Shown here piece by piece: positions 12,061 to 23,695 of a stretch of DNA of 64,000 nucleotides (position 1 is its first letter; each line of letters opens with the position of its first letter). Source of the stretch: Adenanthera pavonina (taxonomy: Eukaryota; Streptophyta; Magnoliopsida; Fabales; Fabaceae). A model generated the notes under the pieces. The model had not been told where the DNA came from, made no database searches, and was given only the letters and a program-made list of their open reading frames with translations. Position numbers and translations under genes: made by a program. Where the stretch lies: the NCBI GenBank assembly GCA_026686845.1, contig JAIVEN010000007.1:34221001-34285000 (forward strand), read 5' to 3'.

Positions 12061-13158
12061 TGTGAAAATGATAGTTAGATACCTTTAGAGACAAAAAAAT
12101 TCTAAAAACATGCCTTGAACTTGCGTAATTACTATGAGACACCAAGGTACTTATGTGCAATTGACAATTAATAATTTGTAACTAATAACGGATAATTTGT
12201 AATTGACAATCGACAATTTGCAGTTAATAAATCTACGTATATTTTCTAAGTCAAATTAACAAAATAAACCCAAATACATATGCAACTAATATAGATGAAT
12301 TTTTAATTAATCCACCTATGTTTGCAATTGATCTATGTATATTTTTTAAATCAAGTTAATATAATAAACCCGGATACATTTGCAACTAATTCACCTAGAT
12401 TTGTAACTGATTTATATATATTTACAATTGATCTGTGTTCATTTTTAAATTAAGCTAAATAATACATTTGTACTTAATTCATGTAATTTTACAACTAATC
12501 TACATGTATTTACCACTAATCTACATATATTTGTATTTTGTGAAGGACCGCCAAATCTACAATGTTTCAAACAAGCAAATCAAAATGAAAAAGAAGAAGC
12601 AGCAGCAGCCAAAATAAAACAAAGAAAAGAAAATCGTAGATGAAGATGGGTGTGGGTGATTTCTTGGCTCCTCACAAATATTGGCTCCCTCCTCACAGAT
12701 ATGCAATTTCTCACCGAATCTCTGCGACCTTGTCAGATTTAGGTTGTGGATCGATGTTCTCAACATCAGAGTTGACAAGGTATTGCTGTCGGGACTTGCT
12801 AATGTTAACAGGGACGATGGTCGGACCTGCAGATGGAGGAGGATTTGTTGTTGATGGAAATAGTGTTGATGTTGCTGGCACGACGAGGGATTTGGGTGAG
12901 AAGAGGAGGGAGGAAGGCCAGAAGCAAAAGCAGACGGTGGCGGAGTTTGGTGAGAAGTGGAAGCGAAGGAAGGAGAGTGAGAAGCAGAACCAAAGGGGGA
13001 GGGATTTGGGGTCTTACTTGAGGCAAGGGCATTTTAGTCATTTCACGGGGCAAAAATAATTCCAAATAAATACCTTAATATCTCATAATAATTACTTAAG
13101 TTTGAGGTATGTTTTCAAAATTTTTTATCTCTAGAGATATTTAATTGTCATTTTCCAT
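12061..13158. mobile_element. Mutator-like element with ~100-bp inverted ends
   Basis: The first 100 bases (12061-12160) and the last 100 (13058-13158) are inverted copies at roughly 75 percent identity by eye, starting GAAAATGA and including 'aaacatrcctyraactt'. Long terminal inverted repeats point to a Mutator-like element. The flanks GTTTTGTATA (12051-12060) and GTATTGTATA (13171-13180) could be a 9-10 base target duplication with an expanded (AT)n between. The left half (12150-12540) is a set of degenerate short repeats built on 'tttgcaattgatctatgta'. The right half (12550-13040) is much richer in G and C, as if captured from a gene. No transposase is present, so it is non-autonomous. Confidence 0.65.
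12640..13059 (+). CDS. Hypothetical frame inside Mutator-like element
   Basis: A 139-codon plus-strand frame begins MKMGVGDFLAPHKYWLPPHR and ends in a charged segment rich in Lys, Arg and Glu (EKRREEGQKQKQTVAEFGEK). Overlapping frames on both strands are also open, as expected from a GC-rich, low-complexity stretch in AT-rich DNA. I recognise no domain. It could be part of a captured exon or 5' untranslated region rather than a translated gene. Confidence 0.2.
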   Translation: MKMGVGDFLAPHKYWLPPHRYAISHRISATLSDLGCGSMFSTSELTRYCCRDLLMLTGTMVGPADGGGFVVDGNSVDVAGTTRDLGEKRREEGQKQKQTVAEFGEKWKRRKESEKQNQRGRDLGSYLRQGHFSHFTGQK

Positions 13159-14127
13159 ATATATATATATGTATTGTATAAAAGATTGTCTATCTAGAAA
13201 TATAAAACACTCCCAATATGGTTGTCCACGGTACAACTTAGAACAAGTCGAAAAAGAAAATTTGCATCAATTATGAACAATCTTTTAAATTTTTAAGCTT
13301 GAAACATATATCGATGGGGGACCAAAGTCCTTCGATATCTCAAAGTACAATAAGATTATTTTTTAAAAAACTAAAAAAGTCTCTTCCAATATAGTAATTG
13401 GATTCTAACAAATAAATTTATTTTTACTTAATTCATTATTTGATCCCTTTCTTGTGGCTATGGATTACACACACACACATATATATTGATATTAACCCAG
13501 GAAGGAAGCCATGCAATGTACTAATTAGCTAGCTAAAGGAAGTCACTACTTGGAAAATAACAAGCTCATTTTGTTTAAACCATCTCATGGATTATCATTT
13601 TCTTATAGCTAATCCTTTTTAGTGAATCAAAAGGAAAAAAAGGGGTTTTAATAGTAAGTTTCAAATTCCTTACTTACCTCATCAATTAAAATTATATATC
13701 AAACTATAATCATTATTAAACATTTGTGAATGAAAATATAATCATTTAAATATCCTCTAAAAATTATGAGATTTCAATAATTTCAATTTCATTTAATTTT
13801 GATGATAATATTTTAAAATTGATTGGTTGAAATTATTTACAATTAAATTATTATGATTTATTATAATTCAATTTTATTTTTTGTCCCAAAATAGTAAAAT
13901 AGCAAATTATTATTAGTTAAAAGTTGATAGACTTTTGAGTTATTAAATTAAATTAGAATTATCATATGAAAGTATTAATTTTTATAAGTAAAAAATCATT
14001 TGATCAATCCTACTTTTATAGGAAAATTTACTATTTGATTTTTTTCCATGAGATTTGATTAATAAGTTATGAAAATAAATTGGATTTATTATCCGTTCAT
14101 ATTGGTGAGCTGACTCTACCAACAAAC
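13159..14127. other. Non-coding, no feature seen
   Basis: AT-rich sequence with (AT)n and (CA)n/(TA)n runs near 13160 and 13468. It is the 3'-side flank of the LINE that starts at the poly-T run. No coding exon recognised. Confidence 0.5.
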
Positions 14128-14241
14128 CTTTTCTTTTTTTTTTTTTTGGTTGGAAAGGGCTATATAAATGAGATCAATAATTACACAGTAAACTGCCAAG
14201 GTTCAAAATGCAGCAGCAAAAAAGGGAGTATGTACAACAAA

Positions 14242-17200
14242 TTAACTATGATCTACATTAAGAATGTTTGTCAATTGCAAGGCTTTGATGATGGATTCAA
14301 TCATTGAGATCACTTCGCGTATTAAACAATCTATAGAGTAAGCTTCAGTTGAAAAAATCCTTTTGTTTCTCGTGTTCCATAGCCTCCAACACATTACACC
14401 GAACATAAGGATCCATCTTTCACCACTGACTTTAGGGTCTATGTTTGAACCGAGCCAGAATCTGTAGGGGTGATCAAAGAAGCTTTTCCATACCTGGTTA
14501 GGGGTGACTCGCTGCCAACATCTCTTAGCTAATGGACATTGTCGTAGGATATGGTCCATGTCTTCATTGCCACACCCACAGAAACTACAAGTTGCTATAT
14601 CAGTCATGTGTCTCTTCACTCTTTCACTGTTAGATAGTAGTTTGTTGTGCATGGCCAACCAAAGAAAAGTCTTTATGCGTTGTTGTCCTGGCCACTTCCA
14701 AACTACATTCCATATGGGGTCTTCATCATCCAGCGTGTACACTGTAAGAACTTTGTAAGCTGAAGCTACAGTGCAAATCCCTTCAGAGGTATATGACCAT
14801 ATTTGCTTTGCTTCATTACCATTAACTATCGGTGTCTTCATAACTGCCAATTGTAGCAGGATGTCATTGGGTAGGAGATGTTCAAAACGATTCCAATCCC
14901 AGTCACCGTGGCTGTTGATAAAACTTGCCACAGGTTGTGTGAGCTCATCCTCAGGAATATATGCAAAAGCATGCATTTTTAATGGACCAAAGTCATTTAG
15001 CCAAGAATCACACCAGAATTTGACAGTCTTGCCATTTCCAATTTCCCATTTAAGGCTAAGCTGAACGTCATGCCATAGCTTGGACATATGTCTCCATAGA
15101 TGGATCCCTGTTTCATAGATGAATTGAAGTTGGAGTTTTCAGGCCATCCATACTTTGCTCGTAGAATGCGTACCCAAAGAAGTTCTGGTTTAGTGATAAC
15201 TGCAAAGACTAACTTGAATAAGAAGGCTTTGTTTTGTTCATCAAGTTTTTTCATCCCACAGCCTCCACTAGCTTTCGGTTGGCATAAGAGATCCCATTTG
15301 AGGAGGTTGACTTTCTTTTTTGCTGTTGTGGATCCCCAGATAAATTCTCTAATCATCTTCTCAATTTGTTGGCACGAGGAGGATGATAATTTGGTGGACT
15401 GCATGGCATAGAGTGGGAGTGCAGATAGGATGGACTTGGCTAATGTGATTCTTCCAGCAAGTGAGAGTGAATTGACCTTCCAATGTGAAAGTTTATCTCT
15501 GACTTTCTCTTCTATATAAGCATATGTGTCTTTTGTAACTCTTGCATGGAGAAGAGGAACCCCAACGTATTTACCAAGATTCTCTATAAGACTGTATCCT
15601 AGTTGTTGGCAGATAAGTGAAGCCTTTTGGCTTGTAACATTTCTGGAGAAGAAGATTTTTGTCTTGGCTTTGTTTATCAGATGTCCAGAGGCTAAACAAA
15701 ACTTATCCAAAACACTTTGTATAGTGGTGATCTGTTCAGCATTAATAGTACTGAATAGGATAAGATCATCAGCAAAGAATAAATGGGATAGTGGAGGTCC
15801 TTTTCTGCCTAATTTGATTGTTTGCCATTGTTTTTGATGAACTGCCCTTGTGATAGTTTGTGAAATCCTTTCCATACACAGGACGAAAATATACGGGGAG
15901 AGTGGATCACCTTGTCTTATCCCTCTTGAAGGTTTGAATGCCTTAGTGGGCACCCCATTCAAAAGTATTTGCATTGTTGGTGTGGTGATGCAGTGCATTA
16001 TGACTCTTATAAGGTTGTTGGGCAACTGAGCATCTTTAAGAGTCTCTTCAATGAATGGCCATTCTAATCTATCAAAAGCCTTCTCTAAGTTAACTTTGAT
16101 TGCCATCCATCCTTGCTTACCCCTCTTGTTGCGCATAGAATGAATCACCTCTTGTGCGATTATGACATTGTCTGTGATATTTCTACCCTTTATGAAGCTG
16201 ACTTGATGGGGCAGTGTCAAAAGTGGCATTATATTCTTCAATCTATTAGCAATCAATTTCGTGGCTATTTTGTAGACCACCGAACAAAGACTTATAGGCC
16301 TGAATTCTTTGAATGTTTGCGGGTGCTCCACTTTGGGGATCAGAGTGATGAGTGTGGTGTTCAAAGCTTCATCCAGTTTTCCTCCTTCAAATAAATTCCT
16401 GATCATATAAAAAATAGATGGACCTACCATCTCCCATTGGCTCTGGAAGAAAAGTGGGTGCAACCCGTCAGCACCAGGAGCTTTGAGAGGCTTCATTTCA
16501 AACAATGCTTGTTTAACCTCATCTAGAGAGACTTCTCTATTAAGCCAAGATAGTTGTTCACTGGGAATGGGTTGGAATACACCAGAGGTATCGTAGGGGG
16601 TGAGGTGCTGAGAGTTGCTAGTGTAGAGTTTTTTGAAAAATTTACCTGCGAGCTCTCTTAGTTCCTTTTCATCGTTGGTCCATTGTCCCTGTTCATTCTT
16701 CAAAGAATGGATTCTATTTGTTCTTTTATGTATTAAGGTCTTGGTATGGTAGAAGGATGTATTGCGATCACCAAAGCAGATCCAATTTTGTCTAGATTTC
16801 TGCATCCACATTATCTCTTCCTATAGATATATGTCATCGAGCTCTTGTTTAAGATCTTGCTCAAGGTCCAGGAGTCTGACTGATGAGGGGTGTTGTTCAA
16901 GAGCTTTTTCAATGCCACTAATGCGGGCTAATAGCCTACGTTTCTTTCCACCAATGTGGCCAAACTCCTCTTGATTCCACACTTTGGCCTTGTCAATAAA
17001 ATGTTTTATATTGTCAGCCAACATCCTCCTTCTATCCCAGTTTTCCTTCACAAGTAAGTGGAAATTTGGGTGAGTTAACCAAGCAGTAAGGAATTTAAAG
17101 CTTTTTCGATAGGTGTGATCAGTTTTGCTTTGATCAAGGGTAATTAAGAGGGGTCTGTGGTCAGAGGGTATTCTTGGGAGGTGGTGTACATAACAGTTAG

Positions 17201-17822
17201 GGACTGTGGTGAGCCAGTTTTTAGAGGCCAAAGCTCTATCAAGTCTAACCAATTGGGTTCCTCTTCTCCAAGTGAAGGCTAGGCCTGAGAAGCCTAAATC
17301 AATGAGTTGATTTTGATGGACAAAGCTTCGAAATGCATTGTCTCCTGGTCTGAGTTTACTAGCACATCCTCTTCTTTCCTCACTGGACAGCACTGCATTA
17401 AAGTCTCCAGCGAGAAGCCAGGGGTGTTGATTTTGCTCTGCCAACATCGAGAGCTCTTGCCATAAGGTTTCCCTCATTGTCGGGTTGGGGCTACAATAAA
17501 TGGCAGTAAAGGAGAATAATTTTCCATCTGTAACGCATCTGACTTGCATGTGAATAAACTGCCTATGATTAAGTAGTACATCAACTTCCCAGTCATCATT
17601 CCATAGTAGCCATATCCCACCGAAAAAACCATTGGATTCTACTCTGTGAGATCTACACATGCCAATCTTCCTTATTGCTTTGTCCGCCGATGTCCCAGAG
17701 ATTTTTGGTTCCACAAGGACAAGAAATGAGACTCTATGAAGACGAATGAAGTGTTTAAGAGAACGGTGCAACTTACCATTTGCCGCCCCTTGACAATTCC
17801 ATACTATTATTGACATGATCAT
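14242..17822 (-). pseudogene. LINE-1 ORF2: endonuclease and reverse transcriptase
   Basis: The start MIMSIIVWNCQGAANGKLHR at 17822 is the usual ORF2 beginning. Domain order: APE-type endonuclease with EPKISG, LLAGDFNAVL and IPSDHRPL motifs (codons 1-230); reverse transcriptase with FRPISLCSVVYKIATKLIA, SPYIFVLC and the catalytic FFADDLILF at about 15770; then a zf-RVT domain (GNEDMDHILRQCPLAKRCW). One TAG at 16821 (IYL-stop-EEIMW) divides endonuclease from RT, and a frameshift near 15090-15100 separates RT from zf-RVT. The protein nicks target DNA and copies the LINE RNA in place. No RNase H domain follows, unlike LINE-2 and LINE-3. Both catalytic centres look intact. Confidence 0.93.
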
Positions 17823-17855
17823 GAGAGGAAGGGTGGAACCTGTGACGTGGGAGCT

Positions 17856-19724
17856 CTAGTGCTCCATATCTGAGCTATCTGAGATAGGGTCATCCTCTCC
17901 AACATCATGGAAGAGCGCATCTTCACTGTCATAGTGAGCTGAGTCAAGTGCTTCAACAATGGTTCGAGATATGTCGTAATTGGGTAGGTCGGGTGGTTTG
18001 GTGGATTTGGGTGTGAGGTTTTTAACTTTGAAGTTGGTTTGGATTCGGACCCCCAATTTGGAGGAGCTTGATTCAGTGTGTTTCAAGAGGTTATTCTCCT
18101 TACTCCCCTGAGACAATGAGGTGGGCTTTTTTGTGGGCTGCTTGGTATGTTTAGGATTGGATCCAGTGGGTTGTAGGGCTTCTCTGCTATTTTGGATTCT
18201 TACTGCAGTGTGTCTTGATGTGTCTAGAGTTACAGGGGTATGTATGACTTTGTAATCAGGGGAATGGAAGATCGTTTCAGAATGGGTTGTGGGATTCAAG
18301 GCTCTAGGAGGCTTAGATGACTGCTCATTTTTCTTTGTTTTAGGTGCAGGGGACCTCACTTTGTCAGAGATACTTTTTGGTTTCGATTGTGACAGCTCCT
18401 TTCTTGAGGGATAGACGTCGATTTCGGCAAGGCAGTCCTCTTGTACACTAGGTGGCTTCTCTGTGGCAGAGAGTATGTCAAATCTGTTACCTCTAGTATT
18501 CCCTTGCTGACTGTTGCCTTCTGTATTTTTCCTAGGCACTTTACCATTTCTCCTGCCTTTCTTTTGTACTTGCATCTAGGGTCCGTAATTACTCTTCTCA
18601 CGCGCTTCTACCGTCGGTGGTTTCACTTGTAGTATCTGTGGCTGCAGTTCATTCACCGCCGGTGAGGAGGGAGCAAGCTCTACGTGGGTTTGTGGGAAGT
18701 TCTTAGAACACACATTTTCTAGATGTCCGTAGCGGCCATATGCGTAGCAGAATGTTGGCAAGCCCTCATATTCCACAAAATGTGTTAGACCATCAATTTT
18801 CAGTTTTGAAATTAATGGTTTAGATAAGTCAATGAGGACAGCAAAACGGGCAAACCTGGCTTTTTCCTTGGACTCAGTGTTATAGTCGATTCTCAAGACC
18901 TCCCCAAGCACCTCGCCGATTATTCGAAGTACACGCTTGTGATAGTAGTTGTAAGGGAGTCCTGGCACTCTGATCCACCCAAAAACCTTGTTTATCTTCA
19001 GGGTAAGGGGAGAGAAGTCCTTATCCCAAGGTTGGACAGATAGGTAATGTCCCAAAACGACCCATGGCCCCCCGATCAGAGCTGTCTTGTAGTCTTCTTC
19101 CTCCTTGAACTTCACGATGTAGCATCCACCTTCAAGTTCTGTGAGCTCAAAGTGTCCAACAGGTTTCCAAAGGGTGATGATTCTATTATATAGGGTTCTG
19201 TATCCAATCGTTCGCCCTAGTGGCTTGACTATGACGGTGAGTTTCCTATCCTTAATCATCAGGTCGTGTATACGCTTGGAGAACGTGATTGTGGGCATGA
19301 TTTCATCTTTAACAATGGTAACATCTCCTTCACCCACGATCACTTCCACTTCTTTTCTCTGGTGCATGTATTGTGCGTCGTCTATAGCTCTGTTCAAGAG
19401 TTTGTCTTTGAAGGATAAAGGCGTGGGCCTGAACAACTTCGGGCTTTGCTCAGGAGTGGCTTGTTGCATGGTGGCGTCAGTTTCCTCTTGAGCTGGAGTT
19501 GGCTCCGCATCCATTGTGATGGGAGCTTCGTTTGTCTTAACTTTCTTCGTGCCCCTGTTTTCCTCATCGAGAGACGAGACTTTCTCTTTCTGGAGTTGTG
19601 CCTTGTGGGAACAAATTTCTCTGGTAGGGGAGGGAGATCGTGTTCATTCTGGGGGTCTTGGTTTGCCCGGAGAACGATCATGTTCTCTAACGTGTGGGTT
19701 ATCGGCAGGGGGGTCGACGGTCAT
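17856..19724 (-). pseudogene. LINE-1 ORF1, DUF4283/zinc-knuckle RNA-binding protein
   Basis: The frame starts at ATG 19724 (MTVDPPADNPHVREHD) and stays in one frame to 17856, with two stops: a TGA about 30 codons in (likely from CGA) and a TAG at 18576-18578. The second stop falls in the GPWMxV motif typical of plant LINE ORF1 proteins (here NYGP-stop-MQVQKKGRR, so a TGG codon became TAG). The middle part holds the DUF4283 fold (GRTIGYRTLYNRIITLWKP, GGPWVVLGHYLSVQPW). A zinc knuckle follows (FCYAYGRYGHLENVC) in which the second Cys is Tyr. The last 240 codons are low-complexity and basic. Such proteins coat LINE RNA. Confidence 0.9.
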
Positions 19725-19879
19725 GGGAGAGAAAATGGAGAAAATAGGGCTTTTGTGTACTTGTCCAACATTGAGATGATATTCCCTTTCCGTTTCTCAC
19801 TATTTGATTTCTATAACCTTATAAAAGGAGAACTCAACTAGAGCACGTGGTTATCCGCAATATCCTTATTCAAAATACA

Positions 19880-22800
19880 AACTAAGATATCAGAAGGAAA
19901 GCTAATAGTGTAATAACCAAGGGCTACTGAAAGAGATTGTTGACCAAGGTGGTGAGCAGCAGCATTAGCATCTCAAGAAATGCGAAGAAATGTGAACCTC
20001 CCAATCTCTCTAACAAAGCTCATTAATTTCCATAATGACATCATTGCCAGGATGAGACGAAGATGTGTTATGGGTAGCCAGACTCACAGCATCGGATGAA
20101 TCAGATTCAAGGGCCACTTTACGACACCCTGTTTCCCAAGCCAATTTTAAGCCAAGAAGGATGGCCCACACATTAATTCTGCAGAAAGGCTATCCCCATG
20201 CACCATACTATGCATGAAACCTATAATGAAGGCGCCCTTGTTGTTTCGGATAATCCTTCCACAACCTCGACGATCAGCAACTCAAGAAAAGGCTCTATCC
20301 ATACAAACAGAGACCCAATCCTCCACCGATGGCTTCCATCTTTGTCCGAAGCAGTCAGCACATTGTCATTCTAGTTCACACCAGAGACTTTTTCTCTAGC
20401 TAACATGAGGGAACTAATTATGGCATGAGTCTCAGCAAGGATACATTCATTAAAGATTGATCTCCCTTCGAAAACTCGCTCATTACGTCTTTTCCACACT
20501 AACCAACAAGTAATCGCAAAAACTGAAGCCTAGTCCTCATACTGATTAGCTCTCTTTTTCTTGATATTGCATTTAACATAGTCTGCCAAATTTAAGGAGA
20601 AGTAAATGGAGTGCTAGCTGTATTAATTAGCGATATCCATAGCCCAGCAGTCCCAGGACAATCCCAAAGCACATGAAGAATATTCTCTTGAGCCTCCATA
20701 CACCAAGTACATACATCATCCAGTGTCATATCTCACTTTTTCCTAGCCTCGTTGGTAAGATACTTGTTATAGGTCATGAGCCAAAGAAAAGATTTGCACC
20801 TTTGGGGCACATGCAACCTCCATATCTTGACCCAACACTCCTCTGGTCTCTCTTGCAACTGTAAAAGGCTATTATAAGCTAATTTCACAGTAAATGTACC
20901 AGACCTGTCTTTATTCCATCTGATGTTACTCCCACCATTTATAACCCCAATTCCATCTTTATCTTTGTCCCAAGTGGCCTTGATTCCAGCCCACACATTG
21001 GAGTCCGGACGCTTTAGATTTATCCGGGGCATTAAATCATTCCCACACTTATACTTCTCACGTATCACTTTAACCCAAAGGTCATCTCTTCTCTTCACAA
21101 GGTTCCAGCCAAGTTTAATGAGCAAGGCATGATTTTGGGCATTAGCATGATGTAACCCAAGACCCCCGTAATTTTTAGCTTACAAACATCCTTCTAAGCC
21201 ACAAGGTGCACCTTCCTCTACTCTTCCGTATGCCCCCACAGAAAATTTCGATTCTATTTATCAAGCACATCACAAGTACTAACCAGCAAAAGAGAGCTTT
21301 GCATGGTATAAGCTGGAATTGATGAGGTAACAAAAGCAATTAAAGTGGTACGACCCGCTAATGAAAGAGAACTTACCTTCCATTCCATTAACCTCTGTTT
21401 AACCTTGTCAACAATCTCACTATACGAATCTTTCCCAACCCGCTTGTGATGAAGAGGAACACCCAAGTATTTACCCAGTTCAGTAGTGTGAGTAAATCCC
21501 AATAGAGTATTAATCTCATTCCGTTTATTATGATGCACGTTATCAGAGAAGAATATTCTAGTATTTGAAGCATTGACTTTCATCCCAGAACTTGGACAGA
21601 AAGTGTCAAGATACTCTTTGATCATCATAGCCTGAGTGACAGAAGCTTTGGCAAATAGCAAAACATAAATGAGAAATAGGAGGGCCATTCTTACCTAGAC
21701 GGATAGGATGCCATTGCTCATCTTTAATACGCTTCTAGATAAGATGAGCCAACTTCTCTAAACTAAAAAAAACGAGATAGGGCGAAATAAGATCCCCCTG
21801 TCGGACACCCCTACTGGGGGTAAAGGATTCAGCTTTACTACCATTCCAAAGGAGTTGCATTAAGGAAGAGGAAATGCAATGTCTAATAGCCTCAATAACA
21901 TTATCAGCAAAGTTGAGCTCCTTAAGGCAGCTAATAACAAAATTCCAGTTGAGCCTGTCATAGGCTTTCTCAAGATCAATCTTAATTGCCATAAAGCCTT
22001 TCTTACCTTTCATTGTTCGCATGGAGTGAATCACTTCCTGAGCCACGATAATATTATCCGAGTTATGTCATCCAGGAACAAAACTACACTGATAAGGTGA
22101 TATAATCTTAGGAAGGACAGTTTTAAGCCTATTGGTCTCTACTTTAGTATAGCTTTAAAAATGACATTACACAAGTTGATCGGTTGTAGATCACGAATAG
22201 TCTACGGGTGCTCCTTCTTGGGGATAAGTACAATGAATGTTTTATTTATCTCAGATATCTCATCCGGATTCTTGAACAAAGATTTACTAAAATTCACCAC
22301 TAAGGGACCCACCATTTGCCATTGGCTCTGTTAAAAGATAGAACTAATTCCATCAGGCACAGGGGACTTGAGAGCTCGCATTTCATATATAGCATCTTTA
22401 ATTTCCACCTCTTCTACTTCCCTTCCCAATCTAGCAATATCACAGTCATCAATCATAGGGAACGATATGTCACAATTAAGGGGAATTCTAGAGCACTCTT
22501 CTTCAGTAAAGTAAACAGGTCAGCAAAATAATGAGTTGCCATTCTGTTAATAGAATTGTTATCATAAACCCAAACTCTATTATTATCTCATAAAGCACCA
22601 ATCCTATTCATTTTCCTTCACCCATTCGCAACGGTGTGGGAGTACTTGGAATTTTTATCTCCATATAAAGCCCAGTCTTGTCTTGCATTCTAAGCCCATA
22701 TAAGCTAGTCTTGAATCTTAACTTCCTCAAGTTCGATCCAAAGATGCATTTGAAGGTGGTCCAGGTCAGGAGAGGCATGACCTCTAACGTATGATCTTAT

Positions 22801-23695
22801 AATACCATCAAGCCTTTGCAGCAAGCTCCTTTTATGCATTTTTGTATGCCCAAACACATCTTTGTTCTAAGTCTTGCAAGCTCTAGCAAATCTATCTATT
22901 CTCTGATTCCACTCATCATCCTCCTTCCACTTTTCTTTAACAAAAACTTCAAATTTGGTATGAAGAACCCAAGAAGCAATGAAATGAAATAGCTTGTCAA
23001 CAGTATCAATAATCTTGTTATCAAGCTTGAGAAGTAAAGGCCTACAGTCTGATTTAAGCCAAGGTAAGTGAGTAACGGTGGGATTCTAAAAAAGCTTAGT
23101 CCATGCATCATTGGCAAGCACACGGTCAATCCTACTATAACTCTCACTGCGATGCCAGGTAAACTCTGGGCCTATAAACCCCATATCAGTTAGGTTGGAA
23201 GACTCAAACCACTTACAGAAGTCAGAATCTATATTACTACCATGCAGAGCACTCGAACGATGATCACAGTGTAAAAGGGTCGCATTAAAGTCACCCGCAA
23301 GGCATCATGATCCTTCAATACTATTCTTGATTCTCGAAAGCTCCACCCAAAGTGTCCAGCGAGTGTTGATATTTGGACTAGCATAGATAATGATTAGCCA
23401 CCACTTCTCTTTACCAGGCCATTCCACACACAAATCAGCAAACTGATGATGATCCTTAGCTAAATGAATCTTCATCATGTCCCCTCTCCATAAATATCAG
23501 GTTCCGCCACTATAGCCATCAGCGATGCCTAAGTGACTGAAACCCAAGTGATCAGCAATCCTTCTAGGTTTCTCCACTACAACGAGTCTCCATAATAGCA
23601 AGGAAATCTAAATTATAAAACCTCCTCAAATCACAAATGAGGCTAGGGAAGGTTTTAGATCCCGTACCTCGAGAGTTCCATATCATGTAATTCAT
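19880..23695 (-). pseudogene. LINE-2 ORF2: endonuclease, RT, zf-RVT, RNase H, broken
   Basis: The start MNYMIWNSRGTGSKTFPSLI at 23695 marks the endonuclease domain (23695-22900), now full of stops. RT pieces: MAQEVIHSMRTMKGKKGFMA and SPYLVFFSLEKLAHL (22046-21735), and LGKYLGVPLHHKRVGKDSYS (21688-21254). The catalytic YADD box falls in the broken stretch between them (about 21690-21640). The zf-RVT region is 21125-20640 (CWVKIWRLHVPQRCKSFLWL). An RNase H-like end (19880-20400) shows CGRIIRNNKGAFIIGFM and SLSAEL. Order and content match plant L1 elements with an RNase H tail. It cannot be active. Confidence 0.88.

Larger units (their letters stand above)
14134..19840 (-). mobile_element. L1-type LINE, near full length (LINE-1)
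   Basis: A complete-looking plant L1-type element on the minus strand: ORF1 (19724-17856), 33-base spacer, ORF2 (17822-14242), short 3' untranslated part, and a poly-A tail seen as a run of 14 T at 14134-14147. About 5.7 kb in all. The 5' end is placed near 19840 from where LINE-2-like sequence resumes, and is approximate. Few inactivating changes are seen (two stops in ORF1, one stop and one frameshift in ORF2), so this is the youngest of the four LINE copies in the window. I could not identify target-site duplications. Confidence 0.9.

Noticed and set aside
14504..15837. Plus-strand frames opposite LINE-1 ORF2
   Set aside because: They are antisense shadows of the reverse transcriptase and zf-RVT coding sequence.
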